A DNA stretch of 64,000 nt from Colias croceus. Its lineage: Eukaryota; Arthropoda; Insecta; Lepidoptera; Pieridae. Both the position numbers and the translations under genes were made by a program. Shown here one piece after another: positions 51,036-61,799 of this stretch (positions within the stretch are counted from its first letter, which is position 1; every line of letters begins with the position of its first letter). The stretch is from contig NC_059549.1 of NCBI RefSeq assembly GCF_905220415.1, positions 1,426,001 through 1,490,000 on the forward strand, read 5' to 3'. Below the pieces are notes generated by a model. It was not told the origin of the DNA and searched no databases. It saw nothing but the letters and a program-made list of their open reading frames with translations.

Positions 51036-52070
51036 CTTAAATATTATATTGATTGAATGTATCTTCTATGTGGGTAAATTATTAGTAAAGGTGAAGTCCT
51101 TGAACTCTCTTCTGTATGCCACATTTTGCTTGAGCAGGTGAAATGCAAAAATGGCGTTTTTAAAAGCTTATTTGCAAAAGCTTTCTGCAAGAAACATCAA
51201 CCTGTGACATAGAGCTATATTCTAATGTATCTATCTGTCTGTAACAATATTTTAAATAAAACTGCTCTACTATATTTCTTCGCTCTCGAACTTGACTCGA
51301 TGATACACCGATAATAATCACTGTTTATTTGTAAAAGTATAACTCTCGATTGCATACATCCATAACTCAACCATCGTGAAATTGAAATAGTACTCACAAC
51401 ACTTTTCAATTGTGATGAATTTAATTGATACCCAGCGTACATCGAACCCGTAATTGCTCGTTAAGACTCGATTCTCGATTGTTCGATTATCGAATAAAAT
51501 AAATAAAAGAAGGAATATTGAATACATGACGGACGATAGCGAGTTATTGCTTCATAACAAATGGTCGTTTGTGCACAATGTGCGAATTGAATCGTTCAAA
51601 ACGATTTCATACAAATATTCATATCTCTTGCTTAAAATTTATCCCAAATTAAGGGGCGATTGAAGAATATTAACCAGCTGCGCTCCGCGGTTTTGATATT
51701 GTGGATACTGACGAATAGGGTGATTTTGAATTCCTAAATAACAGAAATATAGAACTACGCCTGTATTTGTAAAGACTACCAAAATATAGGTATACTTGGC
51801 GAAATAGTTTTTTTTCCAACTCCCAACTCATTCACTAGATATTATTACAAACTTTGAAAACACAATGTAGGCACGAGCGGAAAATATCCGTAGAAACATC
51901 CAGTTAATGATGATATCAGAGGTATCACGTAATAAACAACAAAGTACAAACATACTACGAATTTATTTAGCTTTCGTCGATAACGCCGAGTTCTTTTTAC
52001 ACAAGCAGAAATACAAGCGCAATTTATTGATACTGTGCGCGATAGTCGGTAGGTGCATCCCACGCGGACT

Positions 52071-52140
52071 AAGGCCGGCGCCACACTACTGTCGTGTGTG
52101 ACGTGATGTGATGCAGCCGTGTGATGGGGTGTGACGCGTG
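52071..52140. repeat. Probable transposon terminus fragment
   Basis: TAAGGCCGGCGCCACACTAC followed by repeats of GTGTGA/GTGATG resembles one end of a GG-starting MITE, like the element at 52192. No matching inverted end is seen. Confidence 0.35.
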
Positions 52141-52191
52141 GATTGGAGACAGCTGTTAAATTTGTATGAGATTTCGTCGTGCCTATAGTAA

Positions 52192-52578
52192 AGGCTGGTT
52201 CACACTTTGATTAGTGCGAGTGCAGGTGATTAGTGCAGGTGTTTAGTAACTACGTGTGGACAGCGACTGTTTAGTGCAAGTGTTTAGTAGGCTGTGTAGT
52301 AAAGTGAATAGAAGCGTGTTCTATTTTTTTGCGAGTGGACTGCGAGTAGCCACGTCCCGCGCGCCCTCCCTTCCCCCTCACTCGCAGTGTGCCTGCCTAA
52401 ACACGTCTGGACACGAGTGTTTAGTGTTTAGCGTAGTGTGTAGCGTCGCGAATTGCACCATTGACCTGCACTCCCACTAATCACCTGCACTCGCAGTTGA
52501 ATTGGACACTACTCGCACTACACACCTGCACTCGCACTAATCACCTGCACTCACACTAATCAAAGTGTGAACCAGCCA
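52192..52578. mobile_element. Foldback MITE with 55-bp inverted ends and TAA flanks
   Basis: The left end AGGCTGGTTCACACTTTGAT, TAGTGCGAGTGCAGGTGATT, AGTGCAGGTG is mirrored at the right end (CACCTGCACTCGCACTAATC, ACCTGCACTCACACTAATCA, AAGTGTGAACCAGCCA). The two arms are themselves built of short units (TAGTGCGAGTGCAGGTGAT). TAA lies on both sides (52189-52191, 52579-52581). The interior is rich in TGTTTAGT. TAA duplication and GG-containing ends suggest PIF/Harbinger mobilisation, as for 9461-9655. Confidence 0.8.
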
Positions 52579-52743
52579 TAAATTACTAAGCTAAAGCTTG
52601 AAGCTGTCGTGCAAATTGTAGAGGAAATATCTTTATATTTTTGTAAAATTATCTCACGGTCGGATGTATTAGCTACACATAGGTATGATGATTAATTATT
52701 CATCACAACACATAGTGTCTATCATTGGTCTTTAACTAAAAAA

Positions 52744-52924
52744 ATGTGTGTGTGTGTACTAGACACTAGTGTACACACGTAAGAAGTGAAACTTCTTTAT
52801 GACCTTATTTTTCAAAAAATAATTTACTATATGCACCATTACAGAAATACGTCGAATCACGCATGGTAGAGATAAGAAAAACACACTAAATTTTTTTCCA
52901 ACCCCGATAAAGAAGTTTCACTTC
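52744..52924 (+). mobile_element. MITE, GAAGTGAAACTTCTTT group A, copy 3
   Basis: It starts ATGTGTGTGTGTGTACTAG, then GACACTAGTGTACACACG, AGAAGTGAAACTTCTTTATG, GAAATACGTCGAATCACGC, CCAACCCCGATAAAG and ends AGAAGTTTCACTTC. Compared with 22516 it has lost the GGCGCGTAACGG interior. Confidence 0.82.
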
Positions 52925-55161
52925 AAAAAATATTAGAAATGACAAGTCTCAGCTAACAAGGCTACTACAATCAAACTCGTGTATAAAACACCTAACTACC
53001 AAACCCTTGAAAGCTATTGTGAAATCTATGCTAAATACCAACTATAAATAGTGTAGGTTATGGCCCATGGGGTCGTAAAAACAAACTCAAGCTGTGTAGA
53101 CAAGCGCAATAATAATATAAGTTGACGTGCGTAGAGATTACATTATGTTCATGTAGGGCTCTAATTTTGATACAACTTTACACAGCAGATTTAAGAATAT
53201 ATTAATAATTTAATTAATTGGATTGTAGAATAGTAAAAACAAACGCTATGAATCTCCTTCGTTTTGGGTAGGTTAGAGGTAAGAAAAGTTTGATGTGGAC
53301 GTATATTATTATCTTACGCTAGGACAGACTCTTCCACAATAAAACTAACGATAGACTGGACTGATTCACATAGAGATTGCATATAAATAGACTGTGACAG
53401 TGACCATAAAAGAATATGCTTATTGTTGTACATCTACGATATGGTGAATAAGAAAAAAGTAGTGAAAAGCTTGCTCAAGCTCACAATCTGTAGAAAGTGA
53501 CAACAGTACAATATTGCGCTTTTATTATGAGCTTGTATAATATATTCTCATAACTATAGACATCACCATATTTACATAAAAAATTTGTAAATGAAATGAG
53601 ACTATATATTATTTGTATAATATATTATGATAACAGAATATAGCCTTCATGCGTACGAAACATACAAAATTAAAAAAATCACTTAACTTGCTTACGTACA
53701 TATACTTGTGTAAAAACAAAACATGTAAGCAGTAAGATATTTGAATCAACTGCAACGTATCGTTTTCCTATTTCCTTAGCTACCTATCTGTAAAATTTTT
53801 ACTAGAATATAAGCTACAATATATTATATCTATTATGCATTTTCTTTTTCATTTTATTCTTGGTCCTCTTATTAAAAATATGGTAAATAAGGATCATTAA
53901 CACACTGCAGTAACATACCAAATAAAAATTAACATGATAAAAATGAATTAAAGCGTCCAATTCAATCGATGCACAGTAACACGTAATATGATATTATGTT
54001 AATTCGTAGCATCTTTTAAATTCTCATATAAAATCAGAATAAATAGCGGGTTATTAAGATTAGAAATTGACTCGAAAACAAATAAGAGGTCGGTATGGTG
54101 TTAAATGTGGATATTAAAGTGCTTAATATGGATATAACCAGCGGCGTTGGTAGATTAAGGCGTTTAGGGATTTACATTTTGGCCTTCGTTGCAGTCACGC
54201 TGCGTTCATCTAAATCTCATTATGGCTTTATGATAATGTCACGAGACAAATTATCTCTCTTGTACGCATAAAAACAGAGCAACGCAACATCCCATAGTAA
54301 AAAAAAAAGAAAATTGAATAATTTACCGTAACGTAAACATATAATTTAAAGATAAGTTTTTATGCCATAGCATAGCGCATCCTTGGCCCGCGTTGATGGT
54401 AGAGCCGAAAGTTCTAATCACGCCCTATGGATCAAAATCCGTATTTATTATTCGTATTATTTATAGTGATTTCCATTTCATGGCTCTGCTATGTACCAAC
54501 AAAATGAAAATCTATGAATAAACTGCTATCTTTTAGTTTAACGTTATGCATTTTAGCGCCCCTCACGATCTAACGCCTATTACCACCACTCTCTTTTCTT
54601 CAAAGCCGTCACAGGCACTTCAACAAGAAGTGTTACAATTTAGATGATATATAGCTATATATATCATCTAAATTATATATATGACAGACTAATATTTCGC
54701 AAGGACGATGCAATGAGTTTTAAGCAATTGCATTACAAAATATGAATATGAAATTCAGTCGTGGGCGGTAAATGAGTAATGCAACTATTAACAATGTACT
54801 TTCACTTGATTTTCACACGCTAAATCTTTACTAGAAATTAACATCCTACGTTGTGAAATTATAACGGTTATCTTTCTAAAATTATTGGTAGAGATTGGCA
54901 CTAGTTAAGGGTATTTTATACTGCCCCAATATATATTCACACCTGAAACCCAATGAGTTTCAGTTTAAACATCATCTCTACTTGTAACAAATATACGTAC
55001 AACATTTACAATTCCTTACACTTTATTTCGAAATAGGTAAATAGAGTGACCAATGTAGATTTTGGAGCGGGATTCATAAATTTATATATTAAAACTATTT
55101 TAGTCAGGTTTGTGTATTTTTTGTTAATCTCTCTCTCTTTTTTGTTATTCTCACTGTAATA
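52925..55161. other. Intergenic, with one large palindrome
   Basis: A+T-rich noncoding DNA. Apart from the palindrome at 54637-54674 nothing is recognised. Confidence 0.5.
54637..54674. repeat. Near-perfect 38-bp palindrome
   Basis: AATTTAGATGATATATAG is followed directly by CTATATATATCATCTAAATT, its reverse complement plus one AT step. It could extrude a cruciform; it may also be an A+T expansion product. Confidence 0.65.
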
Positions 55162-55323
55162 AAGGCAAATAAAAAAGAGCATGTGTGCCGAGCCCACGGG
55201 TCAGAAGTGAAACTTCTTTGGCAAGATTCAAAGATACCAAAATCGACGCCTTACTCCATGACGGTATTGCCATGACGTGACCTTGAAATTTTACTATTAA
55301 CGCGCTTAAAGAAGTTTCAATTC
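55162..55323 (-). mobile_element. MITE, group B, copy 3 with outer terminal segment
   Basis: Group B interior (ACCAAAATCGACGCCTTACT, ACGGTATTGCCATGACGTGA) lies between GAAGTGAAACTTCTTTGGC (from 55204) and AAAGAAGTTTCAATTC (to 55323). Outside the left motif, AATAAAAAAGAGCATGTGTG and CCGAGCCCACGGGTCA are shared with the outer side of copy 4 (60442-60480), so the element extends about 40 bp beyond the inverted motif. Confidence 0.8.
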
Positions 55324-56151
55324 AAAAGTATTCAAGATTATTTATTGTCCTCAAGATATACAATAGATATAATATAGGTAAGTCTTAGATCTTGCAAATG
55401 ACGGGGAGATGTAGCAAGTCATTACGGCCACTCCGCGCCCTAGAGCGCCCCGGGTCTGACCCCCGACCCGTGGTCATTGCGATTTACGACTTCGGTTAGT
55501 TCCAAAGTTATTGCTCCTTTAATTTACATATTCATACAGTTAGTTTGCAAGAGCCTAAAACGTTTTGTCATGTTTGATTAACTTTGGTTAATTTATTTCT
55601 TTATTATAGGTTTGATATCCATTTGCCAGTCTCTTTTCTTTAAAAATTGTCCCAACAAAGTATTTAAATTAAAATCTTAACTTATTGTTAATTTTATTTT
55701 AACCGTATCAAGTAATATTCTTCAAAAGTTCGTATTCAGGTTTTAACTTCAATAATTAATCAATGAAACGGAAAATTTATTACTTATTTACTAAAATCAC
55801 ACACTTATATTGACACCACCTTATTCATTGCTATATTTAATGTAATAAAATTATAGTGCATATAATTCAACGTCATAACAACATCGTGTTAAAGTTAGTT
55901 AAACATTGTAAAACATTCTATTACAACAGCCTTAATTTAACGTTACGTCACACCGATTTGGTGGTGATTGAAAAAGGAAAAGCGGACACAAATTACCGAC
56001 ACTACATCAAGTGCTAAATAGCACTTATCGACGCTGAATCGTCGGAAGATTGACTACGAAAAATACACAATTTCATACAATAAATCAACGTCGTAATGAA
56101 CTGCTGCGGTAGCGATCTCAATACTTCATTATTTATTACTTACTAGCTTCC
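55324..56151. other. Intergenic, with a G+C-rich patch
   Basis: About 55385-55500 contains CCACTCCGCGCCCTAGAGCG, CCCCGGGTCTGACCCCCGAC and is clearly above background G+C; unassigned. The remainder is A+T-rich with nothing recognised. Confidence 0.45.
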
Positions 56152-56480
56152 GCCCGCGACTCCGTCCGCGCGGAAAAATTAAGATTAATTTTTTTTCTAA
56201 GTATTTTTCCGGGATAAAAAGTATCCTATTTTATGCCCAGGATAATAAGGTATAATTATACCAAGTTTCATCGAAATCTAACCGTTAGTTTTCACGTGAT
56301 GCTTTCACATACAGACAGACAGACAGACAGACAGACGGACAGACAGACAGACAGACAAAAAATTTTTTAATCAAATATTTGGGTTTGGTACCGATCCAGG
56401 AACACCCCCTGCTATTTATTTTTTCAATATTTTCAATGTACAGAATTGACCCTTCTACAGACTTATTATATGTATAGATA
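56152..56480 (-). mobile_element. Helitron-like element with (CAGA)n microsatellite
   Basis: On the minus strand the 3' end is CGCGGACGGAGTCGCGGGCG, GAAGCTAG then T. The interior has GATTTCGATGAAACTTGG-type sequence, TTTATCCCGG and a GTCT microsatellite (56311-56356 on the plus strand as CAGA). Its 5' terminal 90 bp matches the fragment at 5162-5254. It is the longest Helitron-like copy in the window. Confidence 0.85.
56311..56356. repeat. (CAGA)n microsatellite
   Basis: About eleven CAGA units with one CGGA interruption, inside the Helitron-like element. Such tetranucleotide runs are a usual part of Lep1-type elements. Confidence 0.9.
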
Positions 56481-57021
56481 ACCAGATTTTTAGAGGAAAC
56501 CGCCGGTTAACGCGCTGTAATCATATTAGTATCGAATGCTGGCTCTATAATTTATATTTAAATGCCACTTTTTTGATGGAAGAGCAATTATTATTTAATA
56601 ACATTAGACCGGTGTTTGTTTGTGTTTTTGGTCGTTATCTTTTAGAGCCTGGAATTTCGAGTTGGTAGAATTAAATCTATGAGGATGTTTTGATGCCATA
56701 ATTTTTGTTTACTGCTTCTTTTTGTACTAATCTAATAAGTGAAATAGTTCGTCTAAAAAGTAACATTATATTATTATTAACAAAAAGTCAGTATTTATAA
56801 ATAAAATAAGACTGTGTACAGGGAGTATGAAATACGTAACATTTGTACAGTAAACAAAAGTCGCTTATGAAGGTTGTAAGGCCAAGTTCAAGATGACCTC
56901 GCCGAACTTTTGCGTCTTACATTTCCTCATAATTTTCTTTTGCAATTCGGAAAATTATTTTAATTTAAGATTATGAAAGCGAATAAGAATCCTTTAATCT
57001 TATTTATTTACACACATATTT

Positions 57022-57165
57022 TCAACCGACTTCAAAAAAAGGAGGTTTCAATTCCACTGTATTTTTTTGAGTTACCTCAGCACTTTCGACTTGGTGAACG
57101 GATTTTGAGATTTTTTTATTTGAAAGCTGGTGCATATAGTCCCATTCAAATTAGGTTAATTCTGA
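57022..57165 (+). repeat. Dispersed lepidopteran repeat (ACCGACTTCAAAAAAAGGAGG type)
   Basis: The string CAACCGACTTCAAAAAAAGG, then AGGTTTCAATTCCACTGTAT, a T-run, GAGTTACCTCAGCACTTTCG, GGTGAACGGATTTTGAGATT and TTATTTGAAAGCTGGTGC is a repeat recurrent in lepidopteran genomes, in my recollection. Its class is not certain to me. The 66-codon open frame over it is fortuitous. Confidence 0.7.
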
Positions 57166-58549
57166 CAATTTAAAAGCGGTTTAGTCACGCTTAGTTTTCA
57201 GTAAAAAAAATTGGTTTTATTTGTTTTTAAAGCTGAAAGGACGTTCCTTTATCACAAATCATACTTAACCAAATTGCTTAAACCTCCGTTCCATCCAGGA
57301 AACGGCAACTTTAAATCTTTATTCAAACGTGCAGCAATGACTCCGCGATTTGTATTCAATAGCCGATCTAATACGGTGTTAGTACCGACAGCTGGATAAT
57401 TTATCTCGCGAGATCGCACCCCGGCCTTGCAATTGACGGTAAATTGCTCCCGTGAATGCAGCGCGTATTAGGATTGTTTAGCTAAATGTGGTAGGGAATT
57501 TGTTGAGGTGTTGAATCGTGAACTGCGTAATTGTCGGTTTGCAGGTTGTTGTCAGGGTTTAACTACATGAAAGCGCTTTTTAACTTGCGCCTTAAGGACT
57601 GTTCCACAATTGGAAGTGTTTATCTGTGTGTTTCTATTTATGAAATTCTTTCTTTTTTACATTGTTACTTTATTTTTATTCGTTTTTAGATTTATACGTG
57701 TAACTTTATTTCTAAAATTGAAGCTTTAAGCTTCGTTGTTTCAATTGAGTAACAAGAAACGAATGATGGCACACTATTGATATACTTACATATAAAGGAA
57801 GGAAGCTTTTTCATCACAAAAAATTTGACACGAAATTTTATACCACAAAAATATAGAGTGCAAGTAAGCGACTTCATAAACAGTACACTAGCATAATATA
57901 CCTTGTGAAATAAAAGTATTCAATGTATGAAGTCGAGGTATAATTGTATAACAAAAGCTACAGCGCGTGCAGTTAAGCAAGCCTGTCACGGCTGAGTAAT
58001 CATAACCGGCTATTTGTTAATTACGTCTCAACACATAATTAAATGGCCACATTATTCAGTCGATTCAAGCCTTGTACAAAATACATCTGTGTAATGTAAT
58101 TTAATGCATGTTTGCTTTGAAAGCGTCGTTTTTCTTCAGTTCGCGACTCGGCTTTGAATGTAGCAATTAAATTGTTTGAAAAGTCGACTGTTAATGTAGA
58201 TAATGTATTGTGTAGGCTTGATATGAGTATTTTTAATCATGAGGCTGTAGAATCGAGAATATGTGAATTTTTTTGTTGTTTATAGATCTGTCGTGTGTTT
58301 TTAAAATCACATATTGTACAGAATCATAATGGGATTATGTTGTAGGTGTTAAAATCCAACGGTAATAACACTATGTTTGTGTTACCTAATGCTTTAATTA
58401 CAAAAAATTCCAAGAAAATGGGATATAAAGAATGGGAATTAAAACAAAATTGTAATGGGTATTTCGCATAATTCGCAGATTTCGGCGAAAGAAAACACGA
58501 AGCGTTAAACATTTTTTAAGAAATGATATTTGGAATATTTATAGTCACA
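57166..58549. other. Intergenic, nothing recognised
   Basis: A+T-rich with a slightly G+C-richer patch at about 57395-57470 (TCGCGAGATCGCACCCCGGC). No gene. Confidence 0.5.
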
Positions 58550-58640
58550 CTAGCTTACCGCCCGCGGCTTCGCCAGCTTTCTCTAAAACGATTTGATATT
58601 TAAACTATCCTATCTCTCAAGTTGGATCGAACTGTACATT
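58550..58640 (-). mobile_element. Helitron-like 3' end fragment
   Basis: CTAGCTTACCGCCCGCGGCT then TCGCCAGCTTTCTC is the reverse complement of a Lep1-type 3' end (GCGAAGCCGCGGGCGG..CTAG). Upstream similarity fades after about 90 bp, so the 5' half is lost or diverged. Confidence 0.65.
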
Positions 58641-60292
58641 AAAAAAAACACATATTTAATGAGAAAATTATAAAAATATGCCACACTTATAATCTGACAT
58701 CCTATCTCTACTGGGTAGGTAAATTCGAAATTCTCACAGAACTGTTTTAAATTAATCATTTATCTCCAAACAGTTAACACTATATTAAAAGCAGTTTAAT
58801 TTTATGACACGAGTTTTCTATTCCTATGTCCTTAAAAGTACAGGTAAGTATATCTAACTGATCAAGTGATCAGAGTATAATTTCGGCGGTGACGCGCCCC
58901 GCTCCATATAAAGCCTTCCTACTCGCCCCCGCAGAAACAACATGCTTATTATCGAACCTGGCCTTATTAGAATGTTAATTTTATCAGTATATTTTTGGTC
59001 AATTGGTTACTCACTGTGTTTATCTGGCTTTTGCTGTAGCAGCGGCTGGGAATTTTTATGCCTAAGTACCTGTTTTGAAAACTTGCAAAGGATTGTTCGT
59101 TTTAATATTTGTTAATCGTCTTTATTTTCTTAAATTTCGTATTTAACATTAATTTACAAAGTAATTAACTTGCAATATGCAGAAACTTGTATATATTTAT
59201 CAGGTAATCACTAAATGAACTACAAACATATATTCCAGGTTTTCCTGAAAAACTTTTTCGGGTATATTTACGATATTTGATTGAAATAAAATATATACGC
59301 TCATTCATAAGCACAAAAAGTCATAAACAATGGCAATAACTTTACATAGTTAAGTGCTGATTCTCACTCTGCTTAGTGCAATTCAAAGTACAACGTATGC
59401 AAATAGCAAATTTTAAGATCTATAATATACGTCTATAATCAATTTTCCCATTTATTTTCAGTTAAAGAGAACAATAAATAACGAAACGTTTAAAACAGTA
59501 CGCGACAATGTGCGGGCGTTGTTATAAAGTTCGTTTACTTAATCTACTTAAATGTTAAACTCATAACGATATCGAGAAGTAAATACTCCCACGCCATTTC
59601 GCGTAACGTGATTTAACATAACATTTTTAACAATTGTTTCACCAAATGAAACCCACATAAATGTTAAACATTTGTTTAAAGGCTTCTAGCTAGGGCTGCC
59701 TAGGGCTAAATACCTATTGAGATAGACTGTATGATTTAAAATCTTAAATTGCAGATATTCTAAAAATATCCTTTAATCAATAAATGGTCGATGAAATGTT
59801 TTCATTTAATTAATTTTAATGTCTTAAGAGTGTATTTGAAGAAAGCTGCCCACGTTCCAGGGAATCCGCCGTGGGTGAAAGAACTTATGAGATAAAATAT
59901 ACAAATACAACGTGATGCTTTTAAGATTTATTCCTAATTACATAAAATACTGAATACAATATACAGTAATGATAAAAAGCTTATAAATTGAACAGAAAAT
60001 AATTTGCTAACAAACAGCAATATAAGTATACTTACCAATTTCCCATGTAGGGCTTAAATAAATTAATCACGTACGTAATAATTAATTATTATTAATATCT
60101 CAAAGCCCGCAGCCCTATTTAGCAATCAGATTCGTAGGCGCCGGAAACCCGTAGGCGGCGCGAATGATTTCCACAATTTTCACAATACTGACATATGAAC
60201 TTTGTAACTGAATCAAACAGTATAGGTATCAAAATCAAAATCAAACAATACTATTGGGCTAGTCAATCATGCAGTGGGCGGCCGATTGACAT
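58641..60292. other. Intergenic, nothing coding
   Basis: Small G+C-richer patches at 58885-58935 (GGCGGTGACGCGCCCCGCTC) and 60130-60165 (repeated GTAGGCG). A short inverted pair CCCACG/CGTGGG lies near 59850-59875. No genes. Confidence 0.5.
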
Positions 60293-60320
60293 CTACACTA
60301 ATATTATGAATAGAAAAGTT
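60293..60320 (+). mobile_element. Helitron-like 5' stub next to a MITE
   Basis: CTACACTAATATTATGAATA matches the start of Lep1-type elements but is followed after about 20 bp by the group B MITE at 60336. The rest of the Helitron-like element is not found downstream. Confidence 0.4.
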
Positions 60321-60335
60321 TTTTTTTATTTATTG

Positions 60336-60480
60336 TAGTGAAATTTCTTTAGGCGCGTTGAGAGTAATATTTTAAGGTTGTCATGGAGTACGGCGACGAT
60401 ATTGGTATCTATCTTTGAAACTTGCCAAAGAAGTTTAATTTCTGAGTCATGTGCTCGGCACACAAGATCTTTTTTTATTT
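60336..60480 (+). mobile_element. MITE, group B, copy 4
   Basis: It begins GTAGTGAAATTTCTTTAGGC, then GCGTTGAGAGTAATATTTTA, CATGGAGTACGGCGACGATA, and ends AAAGAAGTTTAATTTCTGAG. The outer segment TCATGTGCTCGGCACACAAG, ATCTTTTTTTATTTTTAA matches the outer side of 55162-55323 in reverse orientation. Confidence 0.78.
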
Positions 60481-61259
60481 TTAATTTATCCATTTATTTG
60501 AATACTTTATTGTGCTGGCAATAATATACAAAACAAACAAAACTTTTTCTAAAGGATAATACAGCACAGAAGCGGCCTTATCACGTATGAGTGATCTCTT
60601 CTAGGCAACCAATTTGTTTGTTTCTATTTAGTAGGCTCTTAAAGTACTGGACTGATTTGAATGTTTTTTTTAATTTAAAGCTACTTTATTAGTTAACATA
60701 ACTTATATTTTATTTCGTTTTTATCCTGGGTCAGCTTTATAGAGCTTTAAATTAAACATAAAAAACAATAAATGACATTTATTAACTTGCGTGCCAATGA
60801 AATAGTTTCTTTCATATATGTGGCGACTATTTCATTAATTTTATGTGTTGTCGATTATGAAAGCGCTAACTGATTTATGGGAACATTTTTATTATTTATC
60901 TTTGTGAATAACATGAAATTTCTTGTGAAAGTTCTGGAAAAAACTTTATATAGATATATAACTTACAACTTACACCCTTAATATCAGAAGAGAATCTTAA
61001 TAATTCGGAATTTCCTTATTTAATTTACATCGAACAAAAATTCTATTTTTGTGTTGTTTACTACACGAAGATTTTTCTATAAATAAGTAATATTGAGAAA
61101 TGAAGGGCGGTAAAGTAAATAAACATTAAATAAATAATGTAAGTAACATTCAAGTAATTAGTCTTACCTATTATATCATACATTTATTTCGTGTCATATT
61201 TTTCAAGCGAGCTTTTCCTCGTATTTACTGTTTATCAAAATATAATAACTCCGCTAAGG
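60481..61259. other. Intergenic, nothing recognised
   Basis: A+T-rich noncoding sequence. Confidence 0.5.
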
Positions 61260-61390
61260 TGCACTCACACCTTATCTTAAGCTGCCCAATTTCCCAGCCT
61301 ACTCACGTGCACTTTGACATTTAGACGATTCGGAGGTTCGGAGATCAACAGGTGGTTGTCATGGCAACGGCGGTGGCGGCTCACGACCTT
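61260..61390. promoter_or_regulatory. Candidate upstream enhancer with RFX X-box and E-box
   Basis: A composition island about 0.5-1 kb upstream of the CpG-rich promoter. It contains GTTGTCATGGCAAC (61355-61368), one base off the palindromic RFX X-box, directly adjoining CAACAGGTG (61346-61354), a Snail/Scratch-type E-box. It also contains CTCACGTGCAC (61304-61314) with a CACGTG core. The motif identities are read from sequence; binding is inferred. Confidence 0.45.
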
Positions 61391-61799
61391 TCCTTATTTC
61401 GGTCTTACAGTACCCGTGTATTGGACGTGGGGAAGAATTATAGCGATAACAAAGAGAAATAATTAATTGGTGTTTAATGGAATCATATTCAAATATCAAA
61501 TGACGTGGGCTAGGTCGACCATTGAACTTGATTCTAAAACGTAAATCTTAGTCGTAGGTAGGTGTGCTACATCATATCAACCTACTAGTTTATCTTTGGA
61601 ATTCCATTCTGAATTGTTCTAGAATTAAACACGTACATACCTACGGCATACATAATGAAAAAGCCGTTACGAACATAATTGATGAGTCGATGCCTACGTA
61701 AATACATACGTCAATATGTCATTATAAAAATAGAAATACGATGTACTGCATCGTCGCGTTACGTAGATTCGAATATGATCAATGTTATTTTTAGCCCAA
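61391..61799. other. Upstream flank of the promoter region
   Basis: Mostly A+T-rich with no open frame or repeat recognised. Confidence 0.45.

Larger units (their letters stand above)
44578..52070. other. Intergenic, with hairpins and a candidate regulatory patch
   Basis: No gene. A 19-bp perfect hairpin (46583-46624), a pair of related hairpins (46945-47011) and a less A+T-rich patch (50925-51035) are listed separately. 47365-47440 contains CTGTCAGGTGATAC (E-box). Otherwise nothing recognised. Confidence 0.5.

Noticed and set aside
56311..56356. CRISPR-like short repeat array
   Set aside because: A simple tetranucleotide microsatellite inside a Helitron-like element, in a eukaryotic genome.
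1..61200. About sixty open frames of 60-100 codons as small host genes
   Set aside because: They are low-complexity, A+T-driven peptides without motifs, splice context or conservation evidence, as expected by chance in stop-poor stretches.
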